NCBI GenBank assembly: GCA_013397865.1 | Contig: VZTI01002735.1 | Span: forward strand, 607,702 to 671,701 | DNA length: 64,000 nucleotides | Direction of reading: 5' to 3' | Origin: Struthidea cinerea | Lineage: Eukaryota; Chordata; Aves; Passeriformes; Corcoracidae | Shown: positions 1 to 13,630 of the stretch, piece by piece | How positions within the stretch are numbered: position 1 is the first letter of the stretch | Layout: each line of letters starts with the position of its first letter | Translations under genes and position numbers: made by a program | The notes under the pieces: model-generated | Database searches by the model: none | Told to the model about the DNA's origin: nothing | What the model saw: the letters and a program-made list of their open reading frames with translations, nothing else

Positions 1-22
1 ACCCCTTTGCAAATTTCAGACA

Positions 23-53
<31 letters not shown>

Positions 54-3000
54 CAACACCAAAAAACCCCACAAAAACTACACAGCCATAGATGTACATG
101 CCAGCATGGGAGGGCATTTAAAAATGCAGGCCATTTAAAAATTCTTTCCAGTCTTAAAATCTAATTTTCATCTTGATCGCTCGTCCCTTCCTTGAGAGGG
201 GACTGTACCCACCAAATTAATGCAGGGACAGAGGAAGGTAGGAGAGAGACACCTGGGGAAAGTACAGAGCAACAGATACCACAAAGTCCAATTTCTCACA
301 CCTCCTCCACGTGAATCTGGAACTCACACCCCTTCAAGAGCCAGCTCATGCCAGATAATTTTGCCTTTTTGAAAGCTAAATAGAAGTGTTTCACCATTTG
401 ACTAAAAGTGAATCCTCAGGAAGAAGTGAAATGACACAGCTATAGATTTCAGTTCTCATTAAATCAAAAAGCTTGCCATTATTTGGAGTTTATCTTGGTA
501 ACACAAGTGGAAGTAGTGCAAAGGGGGAGATCAGCACAGATTTTTCCTTCTAGAGAAATTATTTATCTATTTCTGGAAAGGGTGAGGAGGTGATAAGAAG
601 TTTTCAGTTCCGAAGGCTCTTCTTGTAACACAGACCGGGTTATTGAAATATTTACCAAGATAAGCATTACAAAAAAGTCTCTGATATACTTTCCCCAGTT
701 GGGAAAGTCCTAAAAAAAGATTGTTTTCAGCTCCTTTATCAGTACTCTTGCCAGGCCAATGATTGCTGTCAGCACAGTTAGAGAGAGATCAGAGCTAGAG
801 CCAAGCAGATCCTTCCCATTGTTTCTCCAAAGAGGACTGATTTGACATCAGGAAAGGGAAGAGCATGCAGAATTCCATATATTTCCCTCACTGAGGTAGC
901 CCAGGTTAAACCTGGTTGTTTCTCTTACCCAAATGCAGTTTACTATCCACAGGATGACATTTTCTTTAAATAGCAATAGCAGTGATGGGGGGGGAAAAGG
1001 GAGATGCCCAGAAGCATTTGGGAAACCCACAAGGTGAGAAGAAATGGCAACAGGAGTGTCACCACTTTTCCAGCTCTACCACAGATCCAGCAAGGGCCAT
1101 TCCATGGTTAATTCACTCCCATACACTCCTCAGCCACCCATAGCAATGCCTCTGAAGACTCAGGCTGTAAGCTAAGTTTTCCTGGCAGCTGGCAGGACTA
1201 TCAGTAGCATTGTGCTTATATTTCTCAGAGATTTTTGAAAGCAAAGTATGATCCTGAATGAATCTAAAGCCCCGTAGTGACAGGATCTATAGAGTAGAAT
1301 CTATTAGAGCTTCTACTGTCTCCTACAATAAAATCCATATTCTTTTACAGATTGATTTTTTTTTCTTTGTTTGTTTGTTTAAGATGAGGAAGGAATTTTT
1401 CTTGACAGAAAAGTCTGAAACAACACATGAGGATGGGAGTGAAAGCTCCCTGGGGTTCCCATGTTTTGTTGGGAATGGTGTGAGTGTACTCTCTAAGTAC
1501 TCTCCAAGTCCTCTGCTGGGAAAGGGGAGTGGGGAGCATGAAATCAAAAGCTTTAGGACTAAAAGGTTTTCCTGGAAAGGTCACCTCTACAAGATAGCTA
1601 TGCCAAGTTAGAGTGTCAGGGGTCAGCATTTCATTTCATTTCATCCATGACTAAGACTCATGAAAGTCCCTGTGCTCTAACACATTTTACTACATCCTCC
1701 CCCATTTCTTCACTCACCACAGAGTAATGAAGCAGAAAAGAGTATGTTGATCTGTACTAGAGTATTGTCATCCATCCAACAAGTTTACTCTCGGGAAGCC
1801 TGATTTCATAAACATTGCTTGGGCCCACACTTGGGATCTATTAATGCCAAGGAAAGCAGCAGTGCTTTGCTGAGCACTGGATAGAGCTGCACCAGGATAG
1901 AGCTGCAAACCAAAAAGCAAAACACCTAATTAAAGTGCTAGGGTTGTATGGTAGGTCTAGGGGATCTAGGGGATCTTTGAATTTCCTCATGGGAAACTTC
2001 TATCCTCAAAGATTATCTCCACACAGTTAATTTCACCTTTTGAGAACCTCACTGCAGCTACAATTTTCATGGTGGTTATGGAATGAAGCCACTGTATTAC
2101 AGGTGTTTTCCAAATACTGCTTTCACTGAAGTTGAACAACTCAATTCAGATGCAGAGTGACCTGCACGAGCTAATCTAAGTCAGGGCAGCTTTGCTGGCT
2201 TGACATGGCAGCATGCCCCTGCCTCAAACCAACTACAGATGCATCCCACACCTCAGAAGGGAGAGAAGGATCTAACTTAGGATATCCTTGGTTAAAATTC
2301 CGTTTTATTATCTTGGTTCCTATTTTCTCTTACTCTTCTTTGTTGAAAGAGGCATGAACAGGTTTCCACTCAGAAACAGTCCTCATGTCAAGGGTCATCT
2401 CCAGGAGGTATTAGTGTTAACTTCAGCTTCAATCCACCTTCCATTTGCAGCCCATGGCGCAGGGATTTTGGGATGAAGCAGCTGTAAGAAACAGAGCTCA
2501 GTGAGGTAACACAAATCAATGCAAGACCACCACTGACTCCCTAGCAGCAAGGGGTGGGTCAGAGACACCCCATGTCTTACGCTGGTCGGGCCAGGGCAGG
2601 TTATTTCATCTTGGGTGGCTCCAGAACCTGGGTGACTGCAAGGCACAGACATTTTGCCATCCCTGAACAACTGCAGAGAAATAGAATTGCTTCAATTTCT
2701 GAAACCTGTGTTCTGCTTCAGAGCCGCTCTGAGGTGTTCACTGCCATTCAGCGGCCAACTCAGTCTCCCAAATGATGGTTTACAGCTTGAATGAAGGATT
2801 ATAAAAAGGCCAACATGTAACACCCTTAGTTCAGCCCTCTAAATAAACAGTCCTAGAAGCACCGGGGTCAGCTTTGAGTTCCTCAAAGAAAGATACAAAC
2901 TTAACAAGGCTCTTGAAATCCCGTCTAGTAGTAGGACAGGAATGTAAGGGCTTTGAACTGCAAGTCTGAGATCAGCGTGTTAACATCTGGAGAAGATTTC

Positions 3001-6000
3001 CATGAGTGTTCTGAGGAAGTGCTTCAAAACTGGGTCATGTAAACTTTACATACCCTGAGTGCTTTCTACAAATCATTTCTCCCTTGCGCTGAACCCATAA
3101 GCTACAACTTTGTTTAATATCTGTCAGTTAAAGCACAGGACCAGTCACAGCTAACAATTACTAGTTACATTTGTGGAAAGTTGTCAGCAAGGGGAGGGAA
3201 AAAAATAATCTTGTCCCATTACATATTCTCACAAATGGACATTTGTGCTTACAAAATGGGCAGCTGTAAAGTTTAATGGCATTCCATAACGCTCTAAAGA
3301 TCCAAACACAGTGCTTTGTCTGCCTGCTTTATAATGAGGCCTCAAGATGTTTGGCAGCTGCCTGTAAAATATGCGCAATGCCATACCTAATCAATTAGCA
3401 CTTGGCACTTTCCTGTCTGAGGACATCACACCCCTTTTCCTTTGAGAGTTAGGGACGCAGTAGGTTGCACAGAAGTCCCACCCAACACTCCTCCCCATTG
3501 CCCCAGCTGAAGTTATGAGATGCAGTTTGGATAAGCAGTAGGTAATTGTCACATTCCCATCAAGGATCAATTCAGCTCAAGTTCTCGTTGAACGCATCAG
3601 CTCTTTTCACCAGTAAGCAAAGACAATTTGGAGAAGGAATTCTGCTGTTCCAAATCAAAGTTTCTGTGCAGTTTTCATTCCAAGTTTAGTCATTTCTGAA
3701 GGCCCAAGTCTGGCCATCTGTTACCACAAATACTCAGAACTCGAGCTTTGGGCACATCGAAAAGATAGATTTTTGTGAAGCACTGGTCCAAGAGAGGATG
3801 TGAATTCAGACAGTCCAGCTGTGGGAACAGGGCTGGCTCAGGGACAACACCTCCTGCCAGCCATAGGAAGACCCACTCAGTTGCTACATCTGTCTAGACT
3901 AGAAGTAGCATATTGAAATGACAAAAATCCTCCTGGATGCAGCTTTGTTAGACATGTCCCTGGAAGTGTCTACTTCCCTAGAATCTGATGGCAAAGCAGA
4001 AAAATCAATTGTTTACTCTACCAGCAACAGCTGTGCATCGAATAACATTGTGTTTTAGGAGGGTTTGATTGTAGTGGACTGATAAGTACTTTGAGACATG
4101 CAAGTAAGGACACCCCTTCCATCCAAACAAAATAGTCACAGCATACTACGAGATGCCAAGAGAGAATAGCCACGTATAGTCCTGCCTCCACCCTGCACAT
4201 AGTCAAACAATAAAGTATTTGGCCTATGATTTTAAACATTTTGTGCAATAAATGAATAAAAGGAGGTAGTCTTTTCTAAGGGGAGTGCAGCAGGCATTCT
4301 TAATTAGAGAAACCCAAAGATAAAAAATGATCTCTCGCATATATAGAAATGGTTCCTTCATCTGATATTTCATATGTCTTGCTCTCACAGAAAACAGGGC
4401 TATTCACTGGTATTTACAGTTCTCAATGTGTATGATATGAGAGAAAGCTCAGATCCTGTCTCTGATTTGGGTGTATTTGCACCTTAAGAGATCACTAAAG
4501 CAGAGACTCTCAGAGGAGCTTGAGAGTAACCAGTTTAAAAGTTATCATAACTTGGATGTGCAGCGTTTATGCCATGACTCTAGGAACTGTGAGCAGAGAA
4601 ACACTTCAGGAGGCTGGCCCTGACACAGCATAGCCATAACCATCTGCTCAGTTACGCATGGCCTCATAAATTACATTGGTTCTCTGACATTCCTGGACAT
4701 ATCCAGGGATTCAGAATTGTTAGGTGATATTAGAGATTTCCTCTCACACACCCCCTTGATTTTTGGCATGCCTGGAACAACCAGCGCATCTTTCTGCCCT
4801 TTATACTCCAAGGCACATCATGCACCCAGCTAGCAATTTGCTGCTGTATAATACACATATTTAACAGTGTTTCCAAAATCAGTGGCACAGACCTTATCAC
4901 TGTAGTGCTCCAACCCACGTTTTCCTGGATTTCCAACGAACAGTTGTTATCTCGGTGATGCAAAACCTCATCACTTGTGGACAACTCCAGCCAAGAGCTT
5001 GAAGGATGCCAAAGCAGATGTGCCACAGGCACTGGCTACTGTGCAGAGGTGCTTTGTGTCTGTGGCACTGCAGAGACTGAAACAGCTCCTTCGGCTACCC
5101 AGAGATAGCAGATCACAACTGTGAAGCTGCAACCTGTCCCCACCCCTGCAGAAGCAGCTGTTGGGCCTGGATCCTCCTAGGGAAAAAAACAACCTGGTGT
5201 GAGATGTCATCAGAAGGTATTTCACAGGGCGTTAGTCAATGGAAAGGAAAGAGCAGGATTTCAAAAGGGAGGTGTTGGGAGCAGGGAGGTGTCACTCGAG
5301 TAGTGCCTCAGCCAGAGCACTGCCAAGAGCTCTCAACAACACTGGCAAAGGTAAGTATCGCTGTTTTGGAAAGGAAAGGGCTCAGTCATTTGGGGGAAGG
5401 CAAGTTCTAAAGACCCAGCTGTGGGTCAGTGCTCCGCTGAATTTTCAAGCCTTATCTGGGCCGTGCATTTCATACCCTCAACTTCCACTTCAGGGCTAGT
5501 TGAAAATAGGCTGCAAAACTAAGTTCACCTAAAACTTTCACAGGGGGATTTCCTACACTGAAAGTGTAGAACTGCAAAGAGGTCAGGCTGATCTTTCATG
5601 GCACGAAACCGTGTGGTTCTGCACAAACTGCTGCTCTCTCTTTTCAAGTCATTGCTTACCAACATGCTCCAAACAGCATAACTGTGTAAAAGTGCTGTTT
5701 GGCATCTCTGACACTGAGAAAGGTTTCGTTTGGTGCACTCTAGAATACAGAAAAGACAGCAGCTACCCATGTGCCGCTTCCCCTGCTGTAGATGCAGCTG
5801 CCTACAGAGCCAGCAAGTTTCCTTTACAGCAGAGTCGCACACCGTTGATCCAGTGACTCATTGCTAAGGTACTTTGTTTGGGCCCAGGGCCATATCTAAA
5901 GGGACCTTCACAGGTCACGATGACCCTATGGTCCCTCAGAATGACCCTACTGTCCACTGTCAAGTGACTGCCAGATGCTATTGCAACACAAGACATCTGG

Positions 6001-9000
6001 ACAGAATTTATTAGCCTGACACCATGTGGCTGCTTTCAGATGTTAATTCTCCAGCCTACTTTCAGCTGTGTCCTACTTCCAGAAGAAAAGTATCGTGCTC
6101 TCTGGTATTAAGCATACTCACTGGTGAAAGGGTTATGTGTCTACAACTGAAATAAGCATCCTCTGAAGAAATGCGACAATTCATTACCAGAGTTCCGTTC
6201 TCACTGAACCATTTCACCCTAGAAGAGGAAACTAAAGACTACTTAAAAAGTCAATAACTTTTAGAACTTACATCCCCCCCTAGTTCTTGGAAGCTATAAT
6301 AAATTTACATATTGGGTTGTCATCTTTAGTTGTTAAGTTCAAGGACTGGCTTAATTTTCCTGTTCTATCACAACTCAAAAAATCAGCACCATCCAGTTGT
6401 ACAAAGATGCAATTAACAGTTCACAATCTGGTTTCTTAAGAAAAGTAAGGTTCGTGTGATCAAGCAAAGCACCTGCTTAATTCCTCCCTCTTCTCCCCAA
6501 CATCCCTTGTAGCCCTTTGACAAATCTTGCAAAAATAAGAAAATAAAAAAAACTCCAAAGAGATTCTCTTCTCAAGGCAAGAGAAAAGACAAAACTAAAC
6601 AGTCCTGTAAAGTCAGGTCTTGAGTCCAGGGAATTTGTGTTTGAGGTCAAAAGCATTAATATCAGGAGACATCAGAGAACCCATGGCAGAATTCATTTGC
6701 CTTTTCCACGCACTTCTGTGCACTTTTCTCTCAATAGTTATGGAACAACAGTTTGCCTTCCTTTGACGCAACCAGTCTATTAGGGAATAAAACAACCAAT
6801 GCAAAACATTTCCATGTCAGCTGCTGGTATCTCTCAGTTCTAAAGGCATCCTTTGTAAAACCATCTGTAATGCTGTTGTAGTTGGATTTTCTGTTCTCTC
6901 TGTCCTAGTTATCCCAGATAAGGGCTTGCAAGGCTGCCAGTACCGATTTGCAATAGGACAGGGAAGTCACAAAAAGAAATTGCAGTAAGAAATGTGACAG
7001 CATAAGAACTTGTGGCTTCCATCTTACACTGTTGTTTTGCTTTCTTCTGGGGGAAGAGACATTCTACTGTCCACTGGGGGAAAGGGGAGAGAAGGAATGG
7101 GAGGAGCTGGGTTTGCATTTCTTAAAACCAGAGCTGTTGGTCATCTTCCAATTCTAGAAGAACAACACTTCAACTGAGTACAGCTTCCATTTAAAAGATC
7201 ATTCACCAGAAAAATCCTCCTGAAGTGCTACAGTCTCCAACAGGAAAGTCAAGGCACTGAGCCACCACAGAAAATGCAAAGTAACACACACCCCTTCCCC
7301 CATGAAGATACATGCACAGATAACAATAATGAAACAACTTGCAGTAGGTCCCCACATAGACCTAAAGGAGAGAGCAAGCAACATGAAAATTAATTTACAT
7401 GCACACAGCCATAGGAAGAATGGGGCACTGTTTTCAGAAAAGGGTAGGGGGGAAGATGCCACCTCTTTCTCGTGCCATGGTTCTGAATAGAAACCCGTAA
7501 GTAGGAAGAAAACACAAGTGGTCTTTCAGAGAGGTTCAAAACAAAGGATGAGTTCCTTGCTTTGCTTCCAAACACCAAGCTTATTACTTTGAAAAGCAGC
7601 CAGCACCTCCCTGTGTGGCTGTGATTACAGTCAGGGATAAAAAAATGCTATCAGTGCTGTTGCACTAATAACAGATATTGCTCTTTTGCTGGTGGGACAA
7701 GAACAAGACAAGATCTGATCATGCTTACTCAGTGCTTGAGAGATGGGTGCTCCAGATAGAAAATAATTTGGCTGAACTAAATCTGAACCAAGCATTAAAA
7801 AGATCTGAAAGCTTTAAGAATGTTGAGAAACATTCCAGAGCATGGGGCCTTCAGGAAGTGTTTATGATCCCCACTCTTCCTTCTTACACAAATTGACTAC
7901 TACAGAACTCTTCTTCAGACAAAAAAAATACATCCACCTCAGCTATCAAGCCAAAAGTCTACAGTCCTTCAGCGCCTGGGCAAAATATCTATGACTGTTC
8001 TCCACTTGGAACTATTATTTACAGGTTAGCAAAAGAAGCATGAAGTGCTTACAGCCACTTTTAAGGGGCCCATGCTTAGGATCCTGTTTGTATCTATCTC
8101 TGACAGACAGAAATTAATTGGACATTAATGTTCCCATGGTTGTAACACAGCCATACAACTGGAAGCTTCCTGCTCCTGTACCAGAGCAGCTAGGTTTAAA
8201 AGACTGTGTAGGCTTCAGCTTCACAAATGTTTTCAAAAAGCAGGCATTGGGAAGGCAATTCCATTGGGAGGAGGGGGTCAGGTTTAAGCCTGCAATATCT
8301 GGCAACTCTCAGTCTTATTTTTGTCACTGGTTCAAGAGTCCTTGAACCACTAGGACTTCTTGTTTTTACTAATACAAAGTATTCGGTGAGTACTTTGTAC
8401 TTTACAGTTGGCATCTATGGAAAAAGCCAAGTTGGGCTCCTGGAGAAGGGAATAGCTTTTCCATTTCTTAATTACTTACTCATCTGGTTTTTTCCTTGCA
8501 TAAAGAAAGGTGCCACCAGAACCTGCAGAAACAGAGATAATTCACTAACACACCAACGGTACTGGGTACATGCTATGAATTACTTGGGAAAAGTTATTCT
8601 GTAAACAGTTCCTCCCTCCTTGAAAAGTTCTCACAAACTGCAGCTGCAGGTCTGTTTACAAGAATTGCGAGAAAACAAACCACACATAAAACCCAGACAC
8701 CTTCACTTTTGCTTTAAGAGAGCAATGCTCCTCAAGAGACCAGCTCAGGCAGAGACCAGCTGCTTTTCGTGCAGTAGCTCTGACATCAGTGAACTAATTA
8801 ATGTCATTGATTGGCCCCAGGATTTGTTCCAGGTCTATAAAAACTTTATGATGAACAGTTGCTTATAAACGTGTTCAAACAACTGCATTTTGTAGCTAAA
8901 TAGAAAAACCCAGGGTGTGACTCAGGTGGTTTCCCTTGCTGTTGTCAGGGTTTACCTTCCAGCTGTACAACTCCCCAGCAAGGTACCTGGCGTGGGACTC

Positions 9001-9990
9001 TGTCAGTTCAGTCCCCAGTGAACATCATTCTCCAGGGAAGAGCCAAGACAAGTTACACCAGCCTTGATTAATCTCAGTTTCTTTCTCTCCTCTCACCCTG
9101 GCACCCTAAACTTCCATTTTCAGACTCACCATTCACAGCACTTCCACATCCAATGCAGCAGCTTCAAGAGCATATGCTGCTAATTAGCCTCATTTACCTG
9201 AGAGGCTCATCAATTTTTTGATGAATACTTAACTTCCTCCTATAGAACAAAAACATTTTCTGAACTTGGTCCATTTCTTCCTCTTCTCTCCTGGTAGAAT
9301 ATATAAATCCAACTGATTCTGGCGTTACAATTAAGGGATGACATATATTGTCCTAACAAGTCTGATAGGGGAAAAAAAAAACCTGACTGTTGAGCCTTGG
9401 TGGGATTGTTACATGTATTACTAATAACAGCATCTTGCCCTCAGAACCTCTCCTTGGGACATTATGCAAATAAAAAAATAGCTAAGAGAAGAGAGGAATC
9501 ACAATAAGGAAAAGAAACTGGTAATCCTGGAGCCTGTTGCTAGCAAAAATAAACATCTGAAAGTCAGGATTTTCCCTGCTCTCACAGTACTGGGCTGGAA
9601 AGTCATTTTGGAGAATAGAAATTCTCTGGCATTAGTGTGTTACACTTCCTCCTAGATAATACATCAAACAAAAGTAATAAAGGCATTTTATTTACTATTG
9701 TCAGCTCAAAGCAGTCTCTTGAGCCTGAAATAGTTTCCCTTCTGCTTCCTAGGAAATTCCCCCAGAATTTCCCTTTCTTCCTCTTCCTTGTGCTTAGGCT
9801 ATATCCACTACCTGAATTCAAAACTTCCAAGGGAGGGAGTTTTCCTCTTTCCTTCTTTGTGCTGATTGCATTTACCAAGGGGGTTTTACAACCCTGGCTC
9901 AGTGTGAAAGGTAACTGCTGCCTGGAGAGGAAAAAAGACGCACTTGTAAAATGGATCATTTTGGAGCTTTGCAATCGTAACAGCTCAATA
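1..9990. other. gene-free stretch, left part of window
   Basis: No exon chain, splice-bounded open frame or RNA gene could be supported on either strand. The open frames present are short, overlap in several frames and resemble no family I know. The stretch opens with a run of 26 A (28-53). It is mostly unique sequence without recognisable CR1. A few segments look like complex non-repetitive DNA with homeodomain-type ATTA/TAAT cores, around 3230-3420 and 8760-8870, and could be conserved noncoding elements; this is inference only. In human, DNMT3L and AIRE lie on this side of ICOSLG. I see neither here. Confidence 0.6.
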
Positions 9991-9993
9991 CCG

Positions 9994-10113
9994 TTCATAG
10001 CATGGTCTGGGATTTACTGGATCTTAAAAGTCATCTCATTCCAACCCCTCTCCATGGGCAGGGACACCTTCCACTAGACTGGGCTGCTCAGAGCCCCATT
10101 CAGCCTGGCCTTG
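9994..10113 (-). repeat. CR1 LINE 3' fragment
   Basis: The segment reads as the reverse complement of a CR1 3' end. It has a degraded TCATAG-ATGGT-TGGG start, then the hallmark run about a TTAAAAGTCATCTCATTCCAAC block, CCATGGGCAGGGACACCTTCCACTAGA, and the 'CAGCCTGGCCTTGG' segment. It is 5'-truncated, as most CR1 copies are. Confidence 0.85.
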
Positions 10114-13100
10114 GGTTCTTACTTAATGTTCAGTAACTCAATTATTGTCAAGTTGTACCCTCTCTGAGTTTTATGGTGATTCAGCTGCACTCTGTCAAGA
10201 CACTGGACAGTCGAGATGGAGACCAAAGATAAAAGGAATCACATTTATGAGCTTTTAGACACTTAGCAGCTGTAAGCAGTGGAAGAAATCAAGGCTGTTG
10301 AGACATCCCAGGTGTCGGGCAGAGAGCTGAGGTCAGACAACGTGCCTGCTTTCATCATTTCCAGGCCCCAGCTGGAAACGCAGCCACTTCCACTTAAATC
10401 ACAGAGCCTGGCTGAACCAGAGGGCTGCGAGTCTGGCTAGACTTGGGAAGTAAGAGGCAGCGGCTGCTCCTCCTCCTCTGGTGCTTATCCTTCCTTAGCA
10501 AGAGGCAGCATCCTGTGTCACCTCTCTGGCAGGCACGACCCCTGCTCTGCCCTTTCCATCATTTCAGGCAGCAATACCCTCTTTACCCTGCTTTTCCAAG
10601 AAGCCTGGACCAGCCTTGTACATATGTAGCTGTGCAGGTACCTTATCCCTCTGTGGGAGCTTAGTAACAAAGGAAGAGCTCAATCACAAGATTTCCAATA
10701 CAAGGTAGAGGAGCTCAGCCCATCGAATAAAGAAGCTGCAAACTATTTGCAGAAATTTAAACTAGGTGGAGACATTTCGGTGTAGGGAGGTTTCTGCAAG
10801 TAACAGACTAACAACAGGATTAGGCTGCCATTCTCATCTTTAATGAGACAGAATTATTTCATGCAGGGAATCTCTAATCCAGGTGGCACAAAACCCTTTA
10901 AGGCAAGTAATAACTGCAGTGGGAGGGAAAGGCCATGAGACAAAGAGCGAGGAGAAATACCTGCCAACCACACCCATACTGGGCAAGAAAATATATTTCC
11001 ATCCATTTTGGTCCTTCTTTCCTATATCTGGCTTATCAGGAGCTATATCCAGGGATTCCTACCACTTGACATAATTAATACATAATAAATGTGTAGGTAC
11101 CTGAGAGGGCCAGAGGAAGGGTAGTGAGGTATTTTTATTTCACCCATCTTCTCTCCTACTCCAATAAGTTTCTCCCCAGTTTGTGTCTAGCAAGAACCTC
11201 ACACACATCCCAGTCAGTAAGAAGGCTAAGTAATCATTTCAGAGATTACTGCAATAAGGCACCCACTTGCACAGAAGTTGAGCTCTCTGCTCCAAAGTGG
11301 TGCTAGTAACCCAAACTGGATCATCCCTCTTCCAAACCAGGTCCCATTTTCACATCTCCAGATCATCCACTTTAGAAATGTTAGCATTGGTCAGTGTTGT
11401 ATTAATCCAAACATTTTTACTGATATCAGTTAACTTAATAATGCCTCCAGGACTCTTCACATAATTTAATCTAAGGATCATCTTAGCTGCTTGATTGTTG
11501 AGTGCTCCAGACTCAGATAATACCACTGATTTAAGGGTTAGTTTGAGCAGATGCCACAGGAAAAAAAGCCCTCAGTGAAGAAAAAAAGTTAATTCCTTAT
11601 TTGCACGTTAACATTCTAGCTTACAATACCTCTATAGGTTAAACAACAGTAAAATAAGCCATTGTACAGAGAGTTCTAGAAGCAGATGTTCAGGCAGGAA
11701 CTGCCTCCAAAATGAGAAAAAAATACATAACATTCAGCTGAATGAATCCTTGTCTCTTTTTGCATTGTCACTTGGGAGCTACTTCTTTAAGGCTACAGTT
11801 TCCTAAAAGGTAAAGCCTCACACACCTATGCCTTTTTCATATAACTGTAATCTCTTGAAAGAAGAGATCTTCATTCTTGAGAAGAATAATTTCTTCACAA
11901 AAAGAGGAAAAAAACCCACAGCACTTTGTTGGAACTGGAACATAAAGAGCAATGGAAACTCTCAGAAAAGCAAAAAGGAATTGAGAAAAAGAAGAACTTT
12001 TGTGGGAGCTGTCAGAAGGACTTCACAAAAAGGAACAATGGCTTTTTTTGGTCTCATTCCAGAAGCTTCATCAAAGGGCATGAGACCACCACACACCACC
12101 AGTCACAAGGAATATGTCTCACCAATGAGCACGAGGCCAGCAAAGGAGGGGACATGCCTCATGCTGCTTAGGCTGTGCTTCTTGAGGTGTCACAGAGTGT
12201 TAGATCTGCAGAACTCAATCCCAGGAGGGCTTAGGACATGCAACACAGGGATAGGTGGGGCTGGGAACACTTGCCAGGGGTTTAGAGGGAAGAAATTCCT
12301 CCCTATGCCAACAGTCTTTCCAACAGGAAGAAAGCAAATGAAAAGCACTGCCCTGCCAGACAGCAGCAGTGTTCTCTTGAAAAGCTAAATGCTCAATCTG
12401 GCACAAAAGTTACCTCACACAGGGAATAAAGCATGTTTTAAGAGAATGGGATGAGGGCCCACTACTGAAAATTACAGACAGATGTCATGCCAAACTTGCC
12501 TAACACTGATCCTCCCGGCAACAGCAACACAACATCCCTCTGGAATCTGCTTACAAATATCCTTCTCATTCTTGGATCTGCCTTCACTCAAGGGAATCAA
12601 GCAGATGGCAAACAAAATTTCTCAGATGTAAGAGCTGGAAATATGGATGCCATGGATCTTGACTGTCTGAGAATTCAATCAGACCAGACTTAACATGAAA
12701 CCACTAAATACCCACAAGACTGTAGAATTATTTGCTCAGGGTTGAACTCTGTCCACTTGCGTACCAAGAGCATACTTCCTTCCCCCCGAAACTTGAAATG
12801 AAACGTGCCACTTTTAGCATCAGTCCCCTGAGCCACCAAACCCTTCCCATTTTACAAAGCCACAGACCAGTTTAGTCTGAGACATTTAGAATGGCTCCTC
12901 TGAAATCAAGAATGCAGTCTAGTTTCCTGAGGCTGCCAGTCTGCTAAGTGTCAGAGGTCATACACAGTCCATTTTTGGCCAGACACCTCTAGAGTTTTGC
13001 TACTTCCCTTCAAACCTTTGGGAAGGTGTTTATGTTTGAATTCTGGAAACTGATCCATTATAAACTGACATTCCTGTTTTCCCTACACATTTTATTTCCA

Positions 13101-13190
13101 CACACAAGTTCTTCCTTCCCAAAGCTCTTTATTAGAAACCAGGGAGGCTCCAAGTTCCTGCTGCAGCACCTGCATGTGGTACAGTGAGGC
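10114..13190. other. gene-free stretch between CR1 copies
   Basis: No supported gene. The longest open frame (11828-12388, plus) has no recognisable domain and its composition does not differ from the flanks. A second frame through the same DNA (from 11926) is also open, so the openness looks like chance in A-rich sequence. Confidence 0.55.
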
Positions 13191-13192
13191 AA

Positions 13193-13630
13193 ACAAAGGG
13201 CAACAGGGCTGGGGAAGGGTCTGGAGCACAAGCCTGGTGAGGAGCAGCTGAGGGAGCTGGGGGTGTTCAGCCTGGAGAAAAGGAGGCTCCAGGGGGACCT
13301 TCTCACTCTATAACTGTTTGAAGGAGGCTGGAGCCAGGTGCAGGTCAGCCTGTTCTCCCAGACAACAAACGGCAGGACCAGATATGGCCTCAAGTTGCAC
13401 CAGGGGAGGTTCAGGTGAAATATTAGGAAAAAAATATAAGGGTTGTAAAGCACTGGAACAGGCTGCCCAGGGCAATGGTGGAGTCACTATCTGTGGAAGT
13501 GTTCAAAAAGCATGCAGAGGTGGCACTTGAGGACATGGTTTAGTGGTGAACACAGTGGCAGTGCTGGGATGACAGCTGGACTTGATCATCTTAAAGGTCT
13601 TTTCTAACCTTAGCAATTCTATGATTCTTC
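13193..13630 (+). repeat. CR1 LINE 3' end, about 440 bp
   Basis: This is a plus-oriented CR1. It contains the 'ggtctggagcacaagcctgg' start, 'gaggagcagctgagggagct', 'gttcagcctggagaa', 'ttgcaccaggggaggttcagg', 'actggaacaggctgcccag' and 'ggacatggtttagtgg'. It ends in the typical CR1 terminus 'aattctatgattctt'. It is moderately diverged, with an internal deletion. Confidence 0.92.

Noticed and set aside
9637..10077. 146-codon plus-strand open frame
   Set aside because: Its last third is CR1 sequence read antisense. The rest has no recognisable features.
11828..12388. 186-codon plus-strand open frame, with a CxxC-like stretch in a second frame
   Set aside because: The zinc-finger spacing is wrong, no domain is seen, and a second frame is open over the same A-rich DNA.
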